A DNA stretch of 27,656 nt from an uncultured Eubacterium sp. (GCA_946611445.1 CAMODP010000003.1:1-27656), one strand, 5' to 3'. Shown: positions 14,858-23,324, numbered from the stretch's first letter. The notes: generated by a model not told the origin, from the letters alone. Numbers and translations are program-made.

Positions 14858-17605
14858 ATGCTGCATGTGACAATTGACGGCATTCAGATGGACGTGTCCC
14901 CGGAAATGACGATCCTGCAGGCGGCCCGCACCGCCGGCATCCGCATTCCCACACTGTGCTATCTGGAAGGCGTCAATGATATCGGTTCCTGCCGCGTGTG
15001 TGTGGTAGAGATCGAAGGCAGCGGACAGCTGCTGACGGCCTGCAACACCAGGGTGCAGGACGGGATGTCCGTCCGTACGGACTCAGAAAAGGTCATCGCA
15101 GCCCGCAGGAACGCGCTGAACCTGATCATGGCGCATCACAGGACGAACTGCTTCTCCTGCCCGTCCAACGGGGACTGCGAACTGCAGGCGGTGTGCAACG
15201 AGTACGGCGTGACGGCCCAGAACAGCCCCGGCCTCTCGACTGAGAAGCAGCCTGTACTGGATGCCAATCCGTTTCTTTCCTACGACCCGGATCTCTGCAT
15301 TCACTGCGACCGCTGTATCAGTACCTGTGAAAAGGTGACCGGACGGAGTGCCATCACGTTTTCCAGGAAAGGAACAGAGACGGTGCTGAATCTGCCCTTC
15401 GGAGACGGATGGAAGGAATCGCTCTGCGAATCCTGCGGCAACTGCGCGCAGAACTGCCCGACCGGAGCCATAACGGAGAAGAGAAAAAAGGAATACCGTC
15501 CCTGGGAGGTAAGGCGCGTTCGTACGACCTGTCCGCACTGCGCGGTCGGCTGCCAGATGGACCTGATCGTAAAAGATAACAAGATCGTGGACTGCGTGGG
15601 GGCAGACGGCCCGTCCAACCATGGCCTCCTCTGCGTCAAGGGCAGAAGCGCGTCCTTTGACTTTGTGGATCACCCTGACAGGATCCGGCATCCTCTGATC
15701 AGGGACCGCGAGACCGGTGAATTCCGGCAGGCCTCCTGGGATGAGGCGCTGGACCTGGTCGCCGCGAAATTCACGGAGATAAAAGAACAATACGGAGGTG
15801 AGGCACTGGCCGGTTTTGCCTGCTCCCGTTCCGCCAATGAAGACATCTACATGCTTCAGAAGATGGTGCGGACGGCTTTCCACAGCAACAATACCGATAA
15901 CTGTGCCCGAGTCTGACATGCTCCTACTGTTGCCGGTCTGGCAACCACATTCGGATCGGGAGCGATGACAAATACGATCTGGGATATAACAAGAAAAGCG
16001 GATCTGATCTTCCTGATCGGTTCCAATCCTGAGGAGGCGCATCCGGTATTCGGCATGCAGATCCGACAGGCTGTGAACCGCGGAGCCAAGCTGATCGTAG
16101 CGGATCCGCGCGATATTGATCTTTCAAAGAGAGCAGACGTGCATCTGAAGCTGCGCCCGGGGACGAATGTCGCCCTGGTAAACGGCATGATGCATGTGAT
16201 CCTCGAAGAGGGGCTTGCGGACGAGGCCTTTATATCTGAGAGGACTGAGAATTTTGAAGCACTGAAGGAGACTGTTGCGCCATATACGCCGGAGAAGGTC
16301 GCCGAGATCTGCAGGATTGACCCGGACGCGCTTCGGGAGGCGGCCAGGATGTACGCGACGGCGGACACCGGCGCGATCCTGTACTGTCTGGGCGTGACCG
16401 AACACTGGACGGGAACCGAGGGCGTCATGTCGCTGGCAAATATGGCGATGCTCTGCGGCAAGCTGGGCCGTCCCGGCTGCGGCGTCAATCCGATCCGCGG
16501 ACAGAACAACGTGCAGGGCGCCTGCGATATGGGTGCCGCGCCGAACCAGTTCTCCGGATATCAGAATATTGACAAACCGGAGATTCTGGAGAAATTCGAA
16601 AAAGCCTGGGGCACAACGCTGAATCCTGTGGTCGGCACCAAGGCGACGGACTGCTTCCCGAAGATGATTTCGGGAGAGATCAAGGGCCTGTTCATATTCG
16701 GCGAAGACCCTGTCCGCACGGACCCGAACACGCACCATGTGATCAATGCGCTCAAGTCTCTGGACTTCTTCGTCGTGGACGAGCTGTTCATGACAGAGAC
16801 GGCCAAACTGGCGGATGTGATCCTTCCAGGCCGTTCCTACGCGGAAAAGGAAGGCACCTTCTCCAACACGGAGCGCCGCGTGCAGAGAATCCGGAAAGCG
16901 GTGGAGATCGAGGGTGAGACCAGGGATGACATCTGGATCTTCACCGAGATCATGAACCGGATGGGATACCCGCAGCCGCAGCTGACAGCTGCGCAGGTAA
17001 TGGATGAGATCGCGTCTGTGACCCCGTCCTTCGCAGGCATCAGCCACGCAAGGCTGGACAGCCGGGAAGTGGACGGCCGCGGCCTGCAGTGGCCCTGCCT
17101 GTCACCGGAGCACCCGGGCACGCCGATCATGCATGTCGGCAAGTTTGCCCGCGGACTCGGCTATTTCCGACCGGCGGAGTATAAGCCGTCCCGCGAACTG
17201 CCGGACGAAGAATATCCGCTGCTGATGATGACAGGGCGCATCCTGTATCATTACAATGCCTGTGCCATGACAGACAAGACAGACGGCATCAATGTCATTG
17301 CCAGTGACAACTTCATCGAGCTGAACCCTGCCGATGCCGAAAAGCTGGGCGTAAAGGACGCCGAGATTGTCGCCGTCGCATCCAGACGCGGAGAGATCAA
17401 GGCAAGGGCGATCGTCTCAGACAAGACGAATCCGGGCGAATGCTGGATGCCGTTCCACTACGTGGAAGGGGCCAACTGGCTGACCAGCGATGCCCTGGAC
17501 AGCATTTCCTCCACGCCGGAGTACAAGGTCTGTGCCGTGCGCGTGGACAGGATCCTGTATCCGGACGCAGAGCCGGCCGGAGAGAGGAAGAAAAAACGTT
17601 TCTGA
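14858..17605 (+). CDS. fdhA: selenocysteine-containing formate dehydrogenase, alpha (catalytic) subunit
   Basis: Oxidises formate to CO2, or the reverse, at a Mo/W-bis-pyranopterin site. It has 915 residues when TGA 15914-15916 is read as Sec353, in the family motif NCARV-U-HAPTVAGLA. Domain order: 2Fe-2S ferredoxin (cysteines 34, 45, 48, 62); a NuoG-like HxxxC cluster segment (about 93-107); two 4Fe-4S motifs (147/150/153/157 and 190/193/196/200); a further 4Fe-4S with CPHCAVGC at 225-232; then the molybdopterin oxidoreductase core and C-terminal dinucleotide-binding domain. Two ATGs are close together. The second (14858) lies 7 nt after AGGAGG and is preferred over 14852, which is only 1 nt away. 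The N-terminal iron-sulfur array implies partner electron-transfer subunits, but none is encoded nearby. tRNA-Sec follows 34 nt after the stop. Split annotation as two genes would be an error. Confidence 0.95.
15914..15945 (+). promoter_or_regulatory. selenocysteine codon and bacterial SECIS hairpin
   Basis: TGA at 15914-15916 is followed after 12 nt by a 6-bp stem GTTGCC / GGCAAC with the loop GGTCT. The loop GGT stands at positions 19-21 after the TGA, matching the spacing and loop sequence recalled for the E. coli fdhF SECIS element. SelB should bind this loop and deliver Sec-tRNA. The reading frame continues without interruption for 562 codons after the TGA. Confidence 0.92.
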
Positions 17606-17617
17606 TACATGTATAAC

Positions 17618-17636
17618 ACCGGGGCTCTGCCCCGGT
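17618..17636 (+). repeat. 8-bp hairpin between fdhA and tRNA-Sec
   Basis: ACCGGGGC and GCCCCGGT form a perfect stem with a TCT loop, 12 nt after the fdhA stop and 3 nt before the tRNA. There is no U tract, so it is not a classical terminator. It could protect the fdhA mRNA end or mark RNase processing of the tRNA 5' end. Confidence 0.6.
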
Positions 17637-17639
17637 TCC

Positions 17640-17732
17640 GGAGGTGGATGCGTGCTGGTGTGCGCCGCGGTCTTCAAAACCGTTGTGGGGGGTTAACAGC
17701 CTCCCGGATGGGTTCGATCCCCATCCTCTCCG
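17640..17732 (+). tRNA. selC: tRNA-Sec (anticodon TCA)
   Basis: The 93-nt sequence folds as a selenocysteine tRNA. It has a 6-bp D stem GCGTGC/GTGCGC with a 4-nt loop, anticodon stem GCGGT/ACCGT with loop CTTCAAA (anticodon TCA at 17674-17676), a long variable arm GGGGGG/CCTCCC, and T arm ATGGG-TTCGATC-CCCAT. The acceptor is GGAGGTGG at the 5' end against CCTCTCC and discriminator G at the 3' end. The strands do not match perfectly: one U must bulge or mismatch. CCA is not encoded. It lies between fdhA and selA, and no clear promoter of its own was seen, so it may be processed from the fdhA transcript. Confidence 0.93.
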
Positions 17733-17786
17733 CTTGCAGCCGCGTAAGGGCGGCGGCCGGTCCGCGAAGCCGGGCCACGGGCAAAA

Positions 17787-17826
17787 CAAAAAAGACCTTG
17801 TATCCATGCGGCGGCAAGGTCTTTTT
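17787..17826 (+). terminator. intrinsic terminator after tRNA-Sec
   Basis: An 11-bp perfect stem AAAAGACCTTG / CAAGGTCTTTT (17790-17800 and 17815-17825) encloses a 14-nt loop and ends in T residues. It is nearly symmetric, so it could act in both directions. It ends the fdhA-selC unit and separates it from selA, which starts 46 nt later. Confidence 0.82.
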
Positions 17827-17871
17827 ATATATACACGCAACTTTCAGAACCAGGCCGCACAGGGAATAAAT

Positions 17872-19260
17872 ATGAACAGGGATGAATTAAGAAAACTGCC
17901 GCAGACCGATGAGGTGCTGCGGAGCGCGCAGATGAGCGCCCTGCTGGAGAAGATGCCGCGGGAGCTTGTCGTACAGGCGCTGCGGGAAGAAATAAACGGG
18001 ATACGGAGGGACATTCTGCAGGGAGACCGGCTGAAGGCCCCCGGGGTCCCGGAACTGATCCGTGGGTGTGAAGAGCGGCTGCGGCAGGATCCTGTGCGGA
18101 CACTGCGCAGAGTGGTAAACGCGACGGGCGTGATCATTCATACCAATCTCGGACGGGCCGTCCTGTCGCCTGCTGCCGTCCAGAAGACGGCGGAGCTGGC
18201 CGCAGGGTACTCAAACCTGGAATACAATACCGCGGAGGGCGCCAGGGGATCCAGACATGATCACGCCGCCTCGCTTGTCCGCTTCCTGACCGGAGCGGAG
18301 GATGCCATGCTGGTGAACAACAACGCGGCGGCTGTATTGCTGGCGCTGGCGGTGCTGTCTGCCGGCAGGGAGACCGTCCTGTCGCGGGGAGAGCTCATAG
18401 AGATCGGCGGGTCTTTCCGCATTCCGGATATCATGGAATGCAGCGGTGCCATTCTCCGCGAGGTCGGGACGACAAACCGCACCAGGGTGTCTGATTATGA
18501 GAAGGCTGTAGGGGAGAACACGGGACTGCTGATGAAGGTGCATCCCAGCAATTACCGTATCACCGGATTTACGGAAGAGGCATCTCTGGAGCAGCTCTCT
18601 GCGCTGGCGCGCGAAAAAGGACTGCCGCTGGTCTATGATATGGGCAGCGGCCTGCTGACGGATCTACGCCCGTTCGGCATTGACGAGCCGGATATACGGT
18701 ATGCCATCCGACAGGGCGCAGATCTGGTCTTGTGCAGCGGAGACAAGCTCCTGGGAGGGGCGCAGGCGGGCATCGTGGCCGGCAAGCGGGAACTGATCGA
18801 GAAGATGAAGCGTCATCCGCTGGCCCGCGCCTTTCGCGTGGATAAGCTGACACTGGCTGCAGTTGAGGCCACGCTGTATGCATATACGGATACGGACCGG
18901 GCGCTGCGGGAGGTACCGGTTCTGCGGATGATCACCGAGAGCGGTGATGCGCTCCGCCAGCGGGCAGAGCATCTGCGCGGCATTCTGGAAGCCGGGCAGG
19001 CGGGCGCTGGCGGAAAACCGGCCCTGCTGTTTGCGGTGGAACCCGTGACAGACAGAATCGGCGGCGGGGCGGCACCGGAGACTGTGCTGCCGGGATGGGC
19101 CGTGACGGTCCGGGGCGGAGATGCCGCCGAGATAGAGAAAAAACTCCGGGGATATGAGATCCCCGTGATCGCCCGCGTGGCGGAGGACAGGGTGTGGATC
19201 TCAGTCCGCACATTGCTGGAAAATGAAGAGGATATCATAGCGGGAGCGCTGGCGCAGTAA
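17872..19260 (+). CDS. selA: L-seryl-tRNA(Sec) selenium transferase
   Basis: Pyridoxal-phosphate enzyme that converts Ser-tRNA(Sec) to Sec-tRNA(Sec) with selenophosphate from SelD. It has 462 residues, close to the E. coli protein (463). The N-terminal domain (about 1-75) begins MNRDELRKLPQTDEVL, as in the family, and should bind tRNA-Sec. The core shows NATGVIIHTNLGRA (about 83-96), NNNAAAVLLAL, and the PLP-lysine motif SGDKLLGGAQAG with Lys292. The frame is open further upstream through the tRNA and terminator, but the family N terminus and an AGGGA site set the start at 17872. selB follows after 56 nt. Confidence 0.97.
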   Translation: MNRDELRKLPQTDEVLRSAQMSALLEKMPRELVVQALREEINGIRRDILQGDRLKAPGVPELIRGCEERLRQDPVRTLRRVVNATGVIIHTNLGRAVLSPAAVQKTAELAAGYSNLEYNTAEGARGSRHDHAASLVRFLTGAEDAMLVNNNAAAVLLALAVLSAGRETVLSRGELIEIGGSFRIPDIMECSGAILREVGTTNRTRVSDYEKAVGENTGLLMKVHPSNYRITGFTEEASLEQLSALAREKGLPLVYDMGSGLLTDLRPFGIDEPDIRYAIRQGADLVLCSGDKLLGGAQAGIVAGKRELIEKMKRHPLARAFRVDKLTLAAVEATLYAYTDTDRALREVPVLRMITESGDALRQRAEHLRGILEAGQAGAGGKPALLFAVEPVTDRIGGGAAPETVLPGWAVTVRGGDAAEIEKKLRGYEIPVIARVAEDRVWISVRTLLENEEDIIAGALAQ

Positions 19261-19261
19261 G

Positions 19262-19278
19262 GTTCAGCACAGCTGAAC
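19262..19278 (+). repeat. 7-bp hairpin directly after selA stop
   Basis: GTTCAGC and GCTGAAC pair perfectly around an ACA loop, starting 1 nt after the selA stop codon. No U tract follows. It lies in the 56-nt gap before selB and resembles the short-loop hairpins after fdhA and selB. Confidence 0.5.
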
Positions 19279-19316
19279 AGGCACCCGTTCCCCGAACCGG
19301 GAGGAAGGAGATTCAC

Positions 19317-21314
19317 ATGCGCAATGTGATCATCGGTACAGCCGGGCATGTGGACCACGGCAAAACCTGCCTGATCCGGGCCCTGACCGGGACGGATACG
19401 GACAGGCTCGCCGAGGAAAAAAAGAGGGGCATCACCATAGACCTGGGCTTTGCCTCCCTGGATGGAGGGGATGACATCAATATAGGCATCATCGACGTCC
19501 CCGGTCATGAGAAGTTCATACGCAACATGCTGGCGGGAATCGGCGGAATCGACCTGGTTCTGCTGATCATCGCCCTGGACGAAGGCGTCATGCCCCAGAC
19601 CAGAGAGCATTTCGAGATTCTGAAAATGCTGGGGATCCGGCAGGGCATCATCGTCTTCACGAAAATGGATCTGGCGGACGAGGAGATGACCGGCATTGTG
19701 CGGGAAGAGACGGAAGAACTGGTCCGCGGGAGCTTCCTGGAGGGCGCCCCGCAGGTCTGTGTGTCGGCATATACCGGTGAAAATATAGAAGAACTTCGGA
19801 CTCTTATCCTGAAGATGGTAAGAGGGACGGGCAGCCGGCGCACAGACCCGGAGCTGTTCCGCCTGCCCGTCGACAGGGTGTTTACGGTGAAGGGCTTCGG
19901 CACGGTTGTGACCGGCACGCTGACGGAAGGGTCCTGCGCGGCGGGAGATGAGCTGATGCTGTATCCGCAGGAAAAACGCGTCCGTGTCAGAGGCATACAG
20001 AATCATAACCGGGCAGAAGAACGCGCCGAGGCAGGGCAGCGGACTGCCCTGAATCTGGCCGGCGTCGAAAAAGACGAGACAGAGCGCGGAGCGGTCCTGG
20101 CGAGACCGGACAGCCTGATTCCTTCCTACATGGCGGACGCAAGGGTCCGTCTGTTTGACGGGACCGGGCGCAGGTTGAAAAACAACAGCCGGGTGCATAT
20201 CAGCTTCGGCTCCTCCAGAGCCGTCTGCAAGGCTGTCCTGCTGGAGGGCGACGGCATCGGCCCCGGGGAAGAGGCCTATGTACAGCTTCGCTTCGAGGAA
20301 CCCGTGGTTATGCGGAAGGGCGACCGTTTTATCCTGCTCTTTTACTCCCCTGTCGAGACCTTCGCAGGGGGCGTCATTCTGGAGGCTGCCGCCGTCAAAC
20401 ACCGCAGAAACCAGAAAAAGGTGATCGAAGGCCTGAAAATCCGGGAAGAAGGCAGCGCCGCCGCCTGTGCCGAGCAGGAAGTGAGAGAATTCAGCGCCGG
20501 CATACCCGGTCTGCGTGAATTGGCCATCCGGCTGAACGAGACAGAAGAGCAGACAGGACGCCTTCTGGAGCAGCTGCGGGAAAAGAAGAAGATCATAGCG
20601 ATCGGCGATACCGGATGGGTCCACCAGGAGTACTGGAAGGTCATCGCCAGATGGGCGGAAAAAACCCTGAAGGATTTTCACAGCCGGAACATAGTCATGA
20701 CTGCGATGGAGCAGGCAGAATTTCTGGAGCGCCTCGGGAGAGAATTCCATCTGGAAGCGCGCGTGCAGAACCTGCTGGCCAGAGAACTTAAAAAGAGGAA
20801 GATCATCCAGATCACGGAGAGCGGGGTCGCCCTCTATGGAAGGGACGAGGATCCGGATGCCGGTCTGCGCGAGCTTCAGCGGCAGATCCTGCTGGCATAC
20901 CGGGAGGCAGGCATAGCCATTCCGTCCAACAAAGAACTGCTGTCCCGGTTTGCCGAGCGCAAGACGGCCCGGCAGGTCATGACAGACCTGAACAGGAAAG
21001 GATATCTGGTCAAGGTTGACGCGGACCACTATATTGACGAAAAAAGCTGGCACTATCTGCTGCAGGTGCTGCAGAAAAAGCTCAGTGAAGACGGCTGCAT
21101 CACATTGGCGGAATACAGGGATCTGCTGAAAACATCGAGAAAGTATTCGCAGATGTATCTGGAAGCCTTTGACGCGAGAAAATATACGAAGCTGGAGGCG
21201 GATGTGCACTATCCGCTGCGGCCGATACCCGGAAGGAGCCCAGCCCAATCTCCTTCTGAGTATGCCTCCGGCGGATGCCAGGGCTGCACAGGGGAAGATT
21301 GTCAGCAGAGCTGA
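19317..21314 (+). CDS. selB: selenocysteine-specific translation elongation factor
   Basis: GTPase that carries Sec-tRNA(Sec) to UGA codons by binding the SECIS hairpin. It has 665 residues, somewhat longer than E. coli SelB (614). The EF-Tu-like GTPase domain has G1 GHVDHGKT at 10-17, GITIDLGFA as the SelB switch I motif, G3 DVPGHE at 60-65, and G4 TKMD at 115-118. Beta-barrel domains follow (about 175-370; FTVKGFGTVVTGTL is the domain 2 hallmark), then winged-helix repeats at the C terminus for mRNA binding (about 380-635). The last ~30 residues form a proline/serine-rich tail with three cysteines (GCQGCTGEDCQQS) beyond the usual end. The start has AAGGAG upstream. Likely co-transcribed with selA. 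Confidence 0.97.
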   Translation: MRNVIIGTAGHVDHGKTCLIRALTGTDTDRLAEEKKRGITIDLGFASLDGGDDINIGIIDVPGHEKFIRNMLAGIGGIDLVLLIIALDEGVMPQTREHFEILKMLGIRQGIIVFTKMDLADEEMTGIVREETEELVRGSFLEGAPQVCVSAYTGENIEELRTLILKMVRGTGSRRTDPELFRLPVDRVFTVKGFGTVVTGTLTEGSCAAGDELMLYPQEKRVRVRGIQNHNRAEERAEAGQRTALNLAGVEKDETERGAVLARPDSLIPSYMADARVRLFDGTGRRLKNNSRVHISFGSSRAVCKAVLLEGDGIGPGEEAYVQLRFEEPVVMRKGDRFILLFYSPVETFAGGVILEAAAVKHRRNQKKVIEGLKIREEGSAAACAEQEVREFSAGIPGLRELAIRLNETEEQTGRLLEQLREKKKIIAIGDTGWVHQEYWKVIARWAEKTLKDFHSRNIVMTAMEQAEFLERLGREFHLEARVQNLLARELKKRKIIQITESGVALYGRDEDPDAGLRELQRQILLAYREAGIAIPSNKELLSRFAERKTARQVMTDLNRKGYLVKVDADHYIDEKSWHYLLQVLQKKLSEDGCITLAEYRDLLKTSRKYSQMYLEAFDARKYTKLEADVHYPLRPIPGRSPAQSPSEYASGGCQGCTGEDCQQS

Positions 21315-21329
21315 CGCACAGTCCGGCGC

Positions 21330-21350
21330 AAGTCCGGCAGAGCCGGACTT
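21330..21350 (+). repeat. 9-bp hairpin between selB and the hydrolase gene
   Basis: AAGTCCGGC and GCCGGACTT pair perfectly around an AGA loop, 15 nt after the selB stop. No U tract follows, so transcription may continue into the hydrolase gene 46 nt downstream. Confidence 0.55.
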
Positions 21351-21396
21351 GAACGGAGAAACAGACGAATCATCTCAAAGAAAGGGAGGAGAAGAC

Positions 21397-22332
21397 ATGA
21401 AGAAGGATTTCACCTACCCGTCAAAAGACGGACGGACCGGCATCCATGCAATGGAATGGATCCCGGAAGGAGAGGTAAAGGCCGTGCTGCAGATCGCACA
21501 CGGCATGGTGGAGTTTATCGGACGGTATGACCGCTTCGGCACGTTCCTGGCGTCGCAGGGCATCTGTGTCGTCGGGAATGACCACCTGGGTCACGGCGCG
21601 TCGGTCGTCAGCCAGGGGGACCACGGATATTTCGCGGAAAAGGACGGCAACCTGTGCGTGATCGGCGACATGCACACCCTCCGTGAGCTGACACAGGAGA
21701 AGTATCCGGGCATCCCGTATTTCCTCCTGGGGCACAGCATGGGTTCTTTCCTTGCCAGACAGTATATCGAAATCCACGGGGAGGGCCTCGCCGGCGCCAT
21801 CATCATGGGAACCGGCATGCAGCCTCCCGCCGTACTGACCGCGGCGCTGGCAATCTGCAGAATAGACGCGGCACTGAAGGGATGGAGGCACCGCAGCAGC
21901 CTGCTTTTCAACATGGCCCTGGGTTCCAATAACAAAAAATTTGAGCCGGCCCGCACGAAAAATGACTGGCTGACGAAGGATGAGGCAATTGTCGACGCCT
22001 ACAACGCCAATCCCTGGAACAATTTTAAATTCACGACAAACGGCTATTACAATATGTTCTCCGGCATCGCCTATGCCCAGAAGGAAGAAAACCTGAAAAA
22101 AATTCCCCGTGACCTCCCCATCCTGATCGTATCCGGCGCTGAGGACCCGGTGGGCAATTTCGGCGAGGGACCAAAGCAGCTCGAAGAGGTTTACCGGAAG
22201 ACGGGCCTGACAGATGTCAGACTGAAGCTCTATCCCGGAGACCGGCATGAGATCCTGAATGAGCTGGATCATGATGCGGTGGATGCGGATATCCTGAGCT
22301 GGATCCGGGAGAAGACAGGGGCAGAAGCATGA
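21397..22332 (+). CDS. alpha/beta hydrolase, monoacylglycerol lipase / lysophospholipase type
   Basis: A 311-residue cytoplasmic hydrolase of the serine aminopeptidase S33 / Hydrolase_4 group. The nucleophile elbow is GHSMG with Ser114; Asp250 (SGAEDPVG) and His284 (GDRHEIL) complete the catalytic triad. The block HGMVEFIGRYDRFGTFLASQGICVVGNDHLGHGAS is characteristic of the PldB/monoglyceride-lipase branch. The longer upstream frame overlaps the selB end and was rejected; GGGAGGAG precedes the chosen ATG. The stop overlaps the next possible start by four bases. The substrate is most likely an acylglycerol or lysophospholipid, but the family is promiscuous. Confidence 0.9.
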   Translation: MKKDFTYPSKDGRTGIHAMEWIPEGEVKAVLQIAHGMVEFIGRYDRFGTFLASQGICVVGNDHLGHGASVVSQGDHGYFAEKDGNLCVIGDMHTLRELTQEKYPGIPYFLLGHSMGSFLARQYIEIHGEGLAGAIIMGTGMQPPAVLTAALAICRIDAALKGWRHRSSLLFNMALGSNNKKFEPARTKNDWLTKDEAIVDAYNANPWNNFKFTTNGYYNMFSGIAYAQKEENLKKIPRDLPILIVSGAEDPVGNFGEGPKQLEEVYRKTGLTDVRLKLYPGDRHEILNELDHDAVDADILSWIREKTGAEA

Positions 22333-23324
22333 CGGCAGCCGGATCAGGCCGGACCGGCAGCGGGCAGGAGAGACGGAACGGGACCGGCAGCGGGCAGAAA
22401 GGGGCCGTCTGCGGCCAGGAAGAGCAGAGCAGGACCGGCTGCGTACGGGAGAGGCAGAACATATATATGGGACAGTTTCACAGAAAAACAGACCGTGACA
22501 GCCGGAACCGCTGCGAGGAGATCACCGCAGACGGGCTTCCCCTGCTGCAGTTCCCGGCATTGAGGCAGGAAGACGGCATCCGGCACGCGTTCACCACCCG
22601 CGCGGGCGGCGTAAGCGCCGGCCACCTGGCCTCGCTGAATCTCAGCTTTTCCAGAGGAGACAAGGAGACAAACGTCAGGGAAAATTTCCGCCGCGTGGCG
22701 CGGTTTTTCGGGGTGCCGGAAGAACGTTTTGTCTTCTCAGACCAGACGCACACGGCCAATGTACGCGTCGTGACGGAAGACGATGCCGGCTGCGGACTGA
22801 CGCGTCCCCGGAGCTATGCCGATGTGGACGGTCTGGTCACCGATGTGCCGGAGCTGGTGCTCAGCATTTTTACGGCAGACTGCGTGCCGGTATATTTTTA
22901 TGATCCTGTGCGCCGGGCCATCGGGCTGTCGCATTCCGGCTGGAAGGGGACGGCTGCCCGGATCGGCGCGGAGACCGTCCGCCTGATGAGGGAAAAATAC
23001 GGCACAGACCCGGCTGACCTGCTGTGTGCCATAGGTCCTTCCATCTGTCAGGACTGCTATGAGGTCAGCGCCGACGTGGCAGATATTTTCGCCGCAGAAT
23101 TCGCCGGCCATGAGGCGGAGCTCCTGATTGACAAGGGGAACGGGAAGTACCAGCTGGACCTGTGGGCTGCCAACCGCATCGTGCTGACAGAGGCAGGCGT
23201 AAAACAGGCGCATATATCCGTCACGGACATATGCACCTGCTGCAATCCGGATCTTCTGTTCTCTCACCGGGCATCACATGGAATGCGCGGCAACATGGGC
23301 GCCTTTCTCATGCTGACACGCTGA
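22329..23324 (+). CDS. pgeF: YfiH/PgeF family (laccase-domain) protein
   Basis: Member of the Cu-oxidase_4 / DUF152 family. Members have been reported as purine nucleoside phosphorylase or adenosine deaminase-like enzymes and as a peptidoglycan editing factor. The metal-site residues are present: QTH with His141, TADCVP with Cys185 and HSGWKGT with His202 (numbered from 22329), plus the C-terminal CTCC and FSHRASHGMRGNMGAF blocks. Two starts compete. The ATG at 22329 overlaps the hydrolase stop (ATGA) and has AGGGG before it. It adds 46 low-complexity residues coded partly by a direct repeat. The ATG at 22467 gives 285 residues, the usual family length, but its ribosome site is poorly spaced. 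The gene ends 11 nt before the convergent SPOR gene. Confidence 0.88.
   Translation: MTAAGSGRTGSGQERRNGTGSGQKGAVCGQEEQSRTGCVRERQNIYMGQFHRKTDRDSRNRCEEITADGLPLLQFPALRQEDGIRHAFTTRAGGVSAGHLASLNLSFSRGDKETNVRENFRRVARFFGVPEERFVFSDQTHTANVRVVTEDDAGCGLTRPRSYADVDGLVTDVPELVLSIFTADCVPVYFYDPVRRAIGLSHSGWKGTAARIGAETVRLMREKYGTDPADLLCAIGPSICQDCYEVSADVADIFAAEFAGHEAELLIDKGNGKYQLDLWAANRIVLTEAGVKQAHISVTDICTCCNPDLLFSHRASHGMRGNMGAFLMLTR
22351..22397 (+). repeat. 17-bp direct repeat pair in the N-terminal extension of pgeF
   Basis: GGACCGGCAGCGGGCAG occurs exactly at 22351-22367 and 22381-22397, 30 bp apart, and a diverged third start (GGACCGGCTGCG) is at 22432. The 30-bp period keeps the reading frame (10 codons) and encodes glycine/serine/glutamine-rich residues. 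It looks like a small local duplication. Confidence 0.75.

Noticed and set aside
14858..15600. NADH dehydrogenase NuoG
   Set aside because: The N-terminal iron-sulfur layout is shared with NuoG, but the Sec motif and the full molybdopterin core identify formate dehydrogenase.
15914..15964. TGA in fdhA read as a true stop or frameshift, making a broken gene
   Set aside because: The frame continues at once in the same phase with the conserved active-site motif, a SECIS hairpin follows, and selA, selB, selC and selD are adjacent.
17644..17871. N-terminal extension of SelA by 76 codons
   Set aside because: It runs through tRNA-Sec and a terminator, and the family N terminus begins at the ATG at 17872.
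18813..21248. 811-codon open frame on the minus strand opposite selA and selB
   Set aside because: It is a shadow of GC-rich codon use; it shows no family motifs, while the plus strand encodes complete SelA and SelB.
22351..22443. CRISPR array or insertion-sequence end
   Set aside because: Only two exact 17-bp copies with a 13-bp gap and a partial third are present; there are no spacers, cas genes or transposase.
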